Origin: JBJXHN01 sp046233135
GTDB taxonomy: Bacteria > Pseudomonadota > Alphaproteobacteria > Rhodospirillales > Rhodospirillaceae
Direction of reading: 5' to 3'
Length of the DNA: 64,000 nt
NCBI GenBank assembly: GCA_046233135.1
Contig: JBJXHN010000003.1
Coordinates: 372,001 to 436,000, forward strand
Each line of letters begins with the position of its first letter. Position 1 is the first letter of the stretch. The translations under genes were made by a program, and so were the position numbers. Of this stretch, positions 58,439 to 64,000 are shown one piece after another. The notes under the pieces were generated by a model. That model saw only the letters and a program-made list of their open reading frames with translations. It did not search any database and had not been told where the DNA came from.

Positions 58439-61400
58439 ATGCGCATCGAGCGGCACTTCACCACGGCGACGCAGGATCCCTACAGTGATATGGACTTTCG
58501 CAAGGCCAGTAGCGAGATCCGAAATCCCGACGGCTCGGTGGTTTTCAAGTGCGACGCGGTGATGGTTCCGGCCGGCTGGTCCCAGGTGGCCACCGATGTC
58601 CTGGCTCAGAAGTATTTCCGCAAGGCCGGCGTGCCTGCGCGCCTGAAGGCCGTGGAAGAAAGTGATGTGCCGCAGTGGCTGTGGCGCCATGAAGCCGATA
58701 CCGACGCCCTGTCCACCCTGCCGGTGGAAGAGCGTTACACCGGTGAAACCGACAGCCGCCAGGTGTTCAACCGCCTGGCCGGCACCTGGACCTACTGGGG
58801 CTGGAAGGGCGGCTATTTCGACGGTGAGGAGGATGCCCGCGGCTTCTTCGATGAAATGCGCTGGATGCTCGCCTCGCAGATGGGCGCGCCGAACTCGCCG
58901 CAGTGGTTCAACACGGGCCTGCACTGGGCCTATGGGGTTAACGGTCCCTCCCAGGGTCACTTCTATGTGGATCATCGCACCGGAGTCGCCGCACGCTCCG
59001 ATTCCGCCTACGAACGGCCGCAGCCGCACGCCTGCTTCATCCAGTCCATCGAAGACGATCTGGTGAACGAAGGCGGCATCATGGACCTGTGGGTCCGCGA
59101 AGCCCGGCTGTTCAAGTACGGCAGTGGCACCGGGACCAACTTCTCCAACCTGCGTGCGGCCGGCGAACCCCTGTCGGGCGGCGGCAAGTCGTCCGGCCTG
59201 ATGAGCTTCCTGAAGATCGGAGACCGCGCCGCCGGAGCCATCAAGTCCGGCGGTACCACCCGCCGCGCGGCCAAGATGGTGATCTGCGACATCGATCATC
59301 CGGATATCGAAGAATTCATCGACTGGAAGGCCAAGGAAGAGCGCAAGGTTGCCGCCCTGGTGGCCGGATCCAAGATCGCGTCCCAGCATCTCAACGCCGT
59401 GATGGCCGCCACCCGGTCCTGGGACGGCGCCGACGACGGCAAGCGGTTCGATCCCACCGAGAACAAGGCGCTGAAAAAAGCCATCGTCGCCGCCCGCAAG
59501 GCGATGATCCCCGAGGCCTACACCCAGCGCGTCATCCAGCTGGCCCGCCAGGGCTTCACTGGCCTGGAATTCGAAACCTACGACACCGACTGGGATTCGG
59601 AAGCCTATCTCACCGTGTCCGGCCAGAACTCCAACAACAGCGTCCGCGTGACCAACGAGTTCCTGAAGAAGGTGCTGGAAAACGGCGAATGGACCCTGAA
59701 GTACCGCACCGTCGACCAGGGCCGTACCGTCAAGGCCCGCGACCTGTGGGACCGTATCGCCCTGGCCGCCTGGTCGTCAGCCGATCCCGGCCTGCAGTTC
59801 GACAGCACCATCAACGAATGGCACACCTGCCCGAATTCCGGCCGCATCAACGCCTCCAACCCCTGCTCGGAATACATGTTCCTCGACGACACGGCCTGTA
59901 ACCTGGCGTCGCTGAACCTGATGGCCTTCCGGCGCGAGAACGAAGGCGGGGCCTTCCTGTTCGACGTGGCCGGCTTCGAACATGCCTGCCGCCTGTGGAC
60001 CATGGTGCTGGAAATCTCGGTGCTGATGGCCCAGTTCCCGTCCAAGGAAATCGCCGAACTCAGCTTCCGCTACCGCACCCTTGGACTGGGCTATGCCAAC
60101 ATCGGCGGCCTGCTGATGGCCAGCGGCCTGCCCTATGACAGCGACGAAGCCCGGGCGCTTTGCGGCGCGATCAGCGCGGTGATGACCGGCGTCGCCTATG
60201 CCACCAGCGCCGAAATGGCCGAACTGATGGGTGCCTTCCCCGGTTATGCGGACAACGCCGAACCGATGCTGCGGGTTATCCGCAATCACCGCCGCGCCGC
60301 CCACGGCCGCGCCAAGGGCTACGAAGGCCTGACCATCGCCCCGGTGGCGCTGGACATCGACAACTGCCCGCAGGAAGATCTGCCCGAAGCCGCCCAGCGC
60401 GCCTGGGACAAGGCCCTGGCCGTCGGCGAGGTCCACGGCTTCCGTAACGCGCAGGTTTCGGTGATCGCGCCCACGGGCACCATCGGCCTGGTGATGGATT
60501 GCGACACCACCGGCATCGAACCCGACTTCGCCCTGGTCAAGTTCAAGAAGCTGGCCGGTGGCGGCTACTTCAAGATCATCAACCGGATGGTGCCCCAGGC
60601 CCTGCGCACCCTGGGCTATGACGAAGACGCGGTCGAAGCGGTGATCCGCTACGCCGTCGGCCACGGCACCCTGCGCGGCGCTCCGGCCATCAACCACCAG
60701 AGCCTGGCCGCCAAGGGCTTCACCCCCGATGTGCTTCAGGCGGTCGAAGACGGCCTGGGCAGCGCCTTCGACATCCGCTTCGTCTTCACCAAATGGACCC
60801 TGGGCGAGACCTTCTGCCGCGAGCGCCTGGGCGTCACCGATGCCCAGCTGGCCGATGCCGGATTCGACCTGCTGAGCCACCTGGGCTTCAGCCGCGCCCA
60901 GATCGAGGCGGCGAACACCTTCGTCTGCGGCGCCATGACCGTCGAAGGCGCACCGGGGCTGAAGGAAGAGCACCTGCCGGTGTTCGACTGCGCCAACGCC
61001 TGCGGCCGCACCGGTACGCGCTATCTGTCGGTGTCCAGCCACATCCGCATGATGGGGGCGGCCCAGTCCTTCATCTCCGGGGCCATCTCCAAGACCATCA
61101 ACATGCCCTCCGATGCCTCGGTCGAGGACTGCAAGGACGCTTATATGGCTTCCTGGCAGCTGGGCCTGAAGGCCAATGCGCTGTACCGCGACGGATCCAA
61201 GCTATCCCAGCCCCTGGCCGCCCAGGTGCTAGAGGATGACGAGGACGAAGAAACCCTGGAAGAGGCCGTCAGCGGCAAGCCCCAGGCCGCCCGCGCCGAA
61301 GTGCTGGCCGAACGCATCGTCGAACGGGTGGTGGCGTCGCGCGCACGCATGCCCGACCGCCGCAAGGGCTATACGCAGAAGGCCATCGTCGGCGGCCACA

Positions 61401-62122
61401 AGGTCTATCTGCGCACCGGCGAATACGAAGACGGCCGTCTGGGCGAGATCTTCATCGACATGCACAAGGAAGGCGCTGCGTTCCGCTCGCTGATGAACAA
61501 CTTCGCCATCGCCATTTCCATCGGCCTGCAATACGGCGTGCCCCTGGAAGAGTATGTGGAAGCCTTCACCTTCACCCGCTTCGAACCCCAGGGCATGGTG
61601 ACCGGCAACGCCACCATCAAGATGGCCACCTCCATCCTCGACTACATCTTCCGCGAAGTGGCGATCAGCTACCTGGGCCGCAACGATCTGGCCCATGTGG
61701 AGCCTGAAGACCTGACCCCCGACACGGTGGGGGACGGCCACGAGGAAGGGGACTTCACCGAAGAATGGGATTCGGCCCTGACCCAGACGGTCAGCGCGGG
61801 CTACGTGCGGTCCAACCTGTATGTGCTGAAGCAGAAGTCCAGGCACCGCCACGCCGCCTCCGGCGGTCGCCAGGCAGAGGTGGCCAAGGCGACCGGCACC
61901 GACGGGGCCGGCACCACCACCCTGAAGACCACCGAAGCGGTTGCCGTCACCGTCTCGGAATCGGTGATGGACGACACCGACGACAAGCTGGCCCGCATCC
62001 GCGAGGCCCGCATGAAAGGCTACGAAGGCGACTCTTGCAGCGAGTGCGGCAACTTCACCCTGGTGCGCAACGGCACCTGCATGAAGTGCGACACCTGCGG
62101 ATCGACCAGCGGCTGTTCCTGA
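58439..62122 (+). CDS. nrdJ: Adenosylcobalamin-dependent (class II) ribonucleotide reductase
   Basis: A 1227-residue class II reductase that makes deoxyribonucleotides with B12 in either aerobic or anaerobic conditions. APNSPQWFNTGLHWAYGVNGPSQG, the GSGTGTNFSNLR stretch, NPCSEYMFLDDTACNLASLNL and SVIAPTGTIGLVMDCDTTGIEPDF are active-site and substrate-binding regions. The C terminus ends with a Cys-rich motif (CSECGNFTLVRNGTCMKCDTCG) that transfers electrons to the active site. Length matches alphaproteobacterial NrdJ. AAAGGAC precedes the ATG. It is monocistronic with a strong terminator. A long leader with NrdR-like boxes precedes it. Confidence 0.97.
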   Translation: MRIERHFTTATQDPYSDMDFRKASSEIRNPDGSVVFKCDAVMVPAGWSQVATDVLAQKYFRKAGVPARLKAVEESDVPQWLWRHEADTDALSTLPVEERYTGETDSRQVFNRLAGTWTYWGWKGGYFDGEEDARGFFDEMRWMLASQMGAPNSPQWFNTGLHWAYGVNGPSQGHFYVDHRTGVAARSDSAYERPQPHACFIQSIEDDLVNEGGIMDLWVREARLFKYGSGTGTNFSNLRAAGEPLSGGGKSSGLMSFLKIGDRAAGAIKSGGTTRRAAKMVICDIDHPDIEEFIDWKAKEERKVAALVAGSKIASQHLNAVMAATRSWDGADDGKRFDPTENKALKKAIVAARKAMIPEAYTQRVIQLARQGFTGLEFETYDTDWDSEAYLTVSGQNSNNSVRVTNEFLKKVLENGEWTLKYRTVDQGRTVKARDLWDRIALAAWSSADPGLQFDSTINEWHTCPNSGRINASNPCSEYMFLDDTACNLASLNLMAFRRENEGGAFLFDVAGFEHACRLWTMVLEISVLMAQFPSKEIAELSFRYRTLGLGYANIGGLLMASGLPYDSDEARALCGAISAVMTGVAYATSAEMAELMGAFPGYADNAEPMLRVIRNHRRAAHGRAKGYEGLTIAPVALDIDNCPQEDLPEAAQRAWDKALAVGEVHGFRNAQVSVIAPTGTIGLVMDCDTTGIEPDFALVKFKKLAGGGYFKIINRMVPQALRTLGYDEDAVEAVIRYAVGHGTLRGAPAINHQSLAAKGFTPDVLQAVEDGLGSAFDIRFVFTKWTLGETFCRERLGVTDAQLADAGFDLLSHLGFSRAQIEAANTFVCGAMTVEGAPGLKEEHLPVFDCANACGRTGTRYLSVSSHIRMMGAAQSFISGAISKTINMPSDASVEDCKDAYMASWQLGLKANALYRDGSKLSQPLAAQVLEDDEDEETLEEAVSGKPQAARAEVLAERIVERVVASRARMPDRRKGYTQKAIVGGHKVYLRTGEYEDGRLGEIFIDMHKEGAAFRSLMNNFAIAISIGLQYGVPLEEYVEAFTFTRFEPQGMVTGNATIKMATSILDYIFREVAISYLGRNDLAHVEPEDLTPDTVGDGHEEGDFTEEWDSALTQTVSAGYVRSNLYVLKQKSRHRHAASGGRQAEVAKATGTDGAGTTTLKTTEAVAVTVSESVMDDTDDKLARIREARMKGYEGDSCSECGNFTLVRNGTCMKCDTCGSTSGCS

Positions 62123-62158
62123 TCGTCCGAACACCATAGGGGCAAGACGAGGCAGCAA

Positions 62159-62187
62159 GGGGCCGGCGGGAAACCGTCGGCCCCTTT
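62159..62187 (+). terminator. Intrinsic terminator of nrdJ
   Basis: Stem GGGGCCGGCGG / CCGTCGGCCCC (one G-T pair) with loop GAAA, followed by TTTCCTT. It lies about 36 bp after the nrdJ stop. Confidence 0.85.
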
Positions 62188-62249
62188 CCTTGACCCCCTT
62201 TTGTTGCAGCACATCCTGGCAGTGGACAAGAGCAGCCCCCCATGCTTCC

Positions 62250-63305
62250 ATGCGAATGGGGTGGTTGCGCATGTGTCAGGGAAATGCGGACTTGGCAAAT
62301 TTGTCCGGACGACAACGCTTCTTGCCGACATTAACGACGACGCTACACCGGCTGGAGGACGCCGCCGATCAGGGGGCGGCCCAGCCTTGGGCCACCATCG
62401 AGTGCCAGCAACTGCTTCCCGGCCGGTATGAAGGCAGCATCGGGGTGGTTGACATGGGCGGCATCCGCGTGGTGCGGGAATTCCAGAACACCACCATCTA
62501 CAAGATCTGTAACCTGCCGGACAACCTGTGCACCCTGTCCATCGTCGAAGAGATTGATCCGGCCCTGCGCTTCTCCCAGTTCGGGCATGAGGCGGGGCAC
62601 AATGTTTTCTTTCTGCCTACGGCCACGGACTGCGACATCCTGATCTCCGGCGGCACCGCCACCCTGTATGTGGCGTTGGACCAGGAGCGGCTGTTTTCCG
62701 AAGTCCGCCAGCTCAATCCCGAGCGGTGGGAGCGGGGGCTGGACAGGATCGCGGTGATCGGCGCCGACCGGCGGGCCAATTTCGCCTCTGCCATGGCGTC
62801 AGTGTTCGATCTGGTCTCCGCTCACCTGGGCAAGGGGGTGGTCGCCGATATCGCCCGGCTGGAACGCACGGTGCTGGGAACCACCGCCCTGACCCTGGAC
62901 GGCTTCGACCATAACGGCCAGTATAGTGATTTGCTGCACCGTCCGTCGGGTCCCCGCATCGCCCGGACCATGCGCAACGCCCATACCTATATTCAGGACT
63001 GCCTGGCCCGGGACGACCTGCCCACGGTCGCCGACATGTGTGCCCATGCAGGGGTATCGGAACGGACGCTGCAATACAGCTTCCGGGACCAACTGGACAT
63101 GACCCCCGTCGCCTATCTGCGGGTCATGCGGCTGAATCAGGCGCGGCTGGATCTGTCCTTCCCCGCCCGCCGGGACCTGACGGTCACCGAGGTGGCCATG
63201 CGCTGGGGGTTCCTCCACCTCGGCCGTTTCGCCCAAGCCTATCGCGCGTTGTTCCACGAAACCCCGTCGCAGACCCTGGACCGCCAGATCGGCCTGTCCG
63301 CCTGA
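62250..63305 (+). CDS. AraC-family transcriptional regulator (EutR-like layout)
   Basis: A 351-residue regulator. The C-terminal helix-turn-helix reads TVADMCAHAGVSERTLQYSFRDQLDMTPVAYL and VTEVAMRWGFLHLGRFAQAYRALFHETPSQT. The N-terminal 240 residues are a sensor-like domain with beta-rich pattern and no known ligand motif. The start is uncertain: ATG at 62250 or 62256, or at 62271, with no ribosome-binding site nearby. It may control the exported protein gene downstream or nrdJ-linked functions; nothing in the sequence decides this. Confidence 0.85.
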   Translation: MRMGWLRMCQGNADLANLSGRQRFLPTLTTTLHRLEDAADQGAAQPWATIECQQLLPGRYEGSIGVVDMGGIRVVREFQNTTIYKICNLPDNLCTLSIVEEIDPALRFSQFGHEAGHNVFFLPTATDCDILISGGTATLYVALDQERLFSEVRQLNPERWERGLDRIAVIGADRRANFASAMASVFDLVSAHLGKGVVADIARLERTVLGTTALTLDGFDHNGQYSDLLHRPSGPRIARTMRNAHTYIQDCLARDDLPTVADMCAHAGVSERTLQYSFRDQLDMTPVAYLRVMRLNQARLDLSFPARRDLTVTEVAMRWGFLHLGRFAQAYRALFHETPSQTLDRQIGLSA

Positions 63306-63414
63306 TCCCAGCCCCCGGCCCCCCTCTGAGCCACCCTGCCCTAGCCGGCTGGTCCAAACCGGTTTGCGGAAATGGGACAGGCGCCCCGCCCCCGCCGCCA
63401 TTTTCTATGCACCG

Positions 63415-63445
63415 CCCCCTGCCATGCTCCGCGCAGGGGGGTTTT
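63415..63445 (+). terminator. Intrinsic terminator of the AraC-type regulator gene
   Basis: Stem CCCCCTGC / GCAGGGGG around a ten-base loop, followed by G and four T. It lies about 110 bp after the regulator stop. Confidence 0.75.
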
Positions 63446-63569
63446 GCTTGCGCGCGGCGCTCGCCGCCCACCCTGAAGCACCGTCTTTCTGTATGGATAT
63501 ACCACCCCCGAGACACCAGCCCCCTGCCCTGCGAGCTGAGAAAGTGCCATTTCGCTAACCGCTTGTCCC

Positions 63570-63613
63570 TTGATACTGCAACGTTTTGTCTTTGATCCTG
63601 CAAAGTTTTGTCT
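63570..63613. repeat. 22-bp tandem repeat upstream of exported protein gene
   Basis: TTGATACTGCAACGTTTTGTCT is followed at once by a copy with two changes (63592-63613). The 22-bp period is two turns of DNA, so a regulator could bind both units on the same face. It lies about 120 bp before the start at 63735. Confidence 0.75.
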
Positions 63614-63734
63614 TTGCGGATAGCGGATAGCCAGCCGCCCCGCCCCTCGCCACTTTCACCGTCCAGCGAAACAGGCTCCTCCTGTATTCGCGCCTTTCGC
63701 GCGCAACCCGGAGGAATCGGAGAAGGACAGCAAG

Positions 63735-64000
63735 ATGGGGTGGAGAGTGCTTGGGCAGGCAGCTTTGCGTCTGGGGATTAGCCTGGCCTTGGTTGGCAGC
63801 CAGACCCTTTGCCTCCTGCCCCTATCCGCCGCGAAGGCCGATGAGACCATCACGTTAAGCAGCGGTTCCCAGACCTATAACAACAGTTTCACCGGACCGA
63901 CAATCATCACGTGGAATGTGGGTGGATCCGGCCAAGCATTCTTCCACGGCACAACAGATGAAAGCGGTGGCGCGATCGGATTCATCAAGGCCGGAGCCGG
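63735..64000 (+). CDS. Exported, probably surface-located protein (5' part, truncated by window end)
   Basis: The ATG follows GGAGAAGGACAGCAAG. The first 36 residues form a signal peptide (MGWRVLGQAALRLGISLALV... ending ...AAKADE). The mature part starts with a Ser/Thr/Gly/Asn-rich beta pattern (TITLSSGSQTYNNSFTGP), typical of autotransporter or adhesin passenger domains. Only about 88 residues are in the window, so the C-terminal type (beta-barrel or other) cannot be seen. A tandem 22-bp repeat and the AraC-type gene lie upstream. Confidence 0.65.
   Translation, partial: MGWRVLGQAALRLGISLALVGSQTLCLLPLSAAKADETITLSSGSQTYNNSFTGPTIITWNVGGSGQAFFHGTTDESGGAIGFIKAGA

Larger units (their letters stand above)
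63306..63734. other. 429-bp region with terminator and 22-bp tandem repeat
   Basis: It contains the terminator of the AraC-type gene (63415-63445), a tandem 22-bp repeat (63570-63613), and the promoter region of the exported protein gene at 63735. No further gene is supported. Confidence 0.5.

Noticed and set aside
59777..61042. Long antisense frame inside nrdJ
   Set aside because: nrdJ is intact and continuous across this region; the reverse frame is a shadow.

Overview
The window looks like a chromosome segment of a GC-rich alphaproteobacterium, most likely a Rhodospirillales relative. This rests on a DivK-type single-domain regulator, a ThiS-ThiG fusion, an NDUFA12 homologue next to a DUF2155 gene, a B12-dependent (class II) ribonucleotide reductase, a sigma54-type promoter on a flagellar hook gene, and overall codon use. 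No genus can be assigned from the sequence alone.

Left edge (1-2.8 kb): the end of an AT-richer integrated element, with a tyrosine integrase and a 46-bp remnant of the 3' half of tRNA-Thr(TGT) that marks the right attachment site. An orphan prepilin-like gene follows. 2.8-8.9 kb: the four-gene ligase-associated DNA damage response cluster (pdeM and helicase, divergent from exonuclease and DNA ligase). 9-17.2 kb: a glycosyltransferase-like gene, an RND efflux pair and a GGDEF-EAL protein. 17.2-19.5 kb: a tandemly duplicated two-lipoprotein cassette, one member of which is decayed, with an IS110 relic between the copies. 19.7-32.6 kb: mostly housekeeping and stress genes (LytTR protein, fumC, divK, DUF423, a glycosyltransferase, an ABC exporter, tag, a methyltransferase, an epimerase, RidA/TetR with twin palindromic operators, HxlR/DUF1428).

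32.6-35.2 kb: an accessory patch beside tRNA-Ser(GCT). It holds a FloR-like phenicol exporter, an IS110 5' fragment fused to a serine recombinase pseudogene with two in-frame amber codons, and RNA-like hairpins. 35.3-38.3 kb: a YbaK-like deacylase, OxyR, a structured intergenic region and dps, a plausible peroxide-response neighbourhood. 38.4-41.7 kb: a lower-GC glycan- or surface-modification block (glycosyltransferase-like, methyltransferase, radical SAM). 41.8-46 kb: an Hpt protein, an unknown protein, flgE and thiSG.

46.4-57.7 kb: accB-accC-aat, then a glutaredoxin-MauE fusion, a large exported WD40/caspase-like/EF-hand protein and a divergent AraC/SDR pair, then the NDUFA12-mlaD-mlaD-DUF2155 operon and a second radical SAM gene. 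57.7-64 kb: a long regulatory leader, nrdJ, an AraC-type regulator and the start of an exported, probably surface-located protein behind a 22-bp tandem repeat. No CRISPR array and no rRNA were seen. The less ordinary material is the caspase/WD40 protein, the duplicated lipoprotein cassette, the FloR-like island by tRNA-Ser, and several hairpin-rich intergenic stretches that could encode small RNAs.
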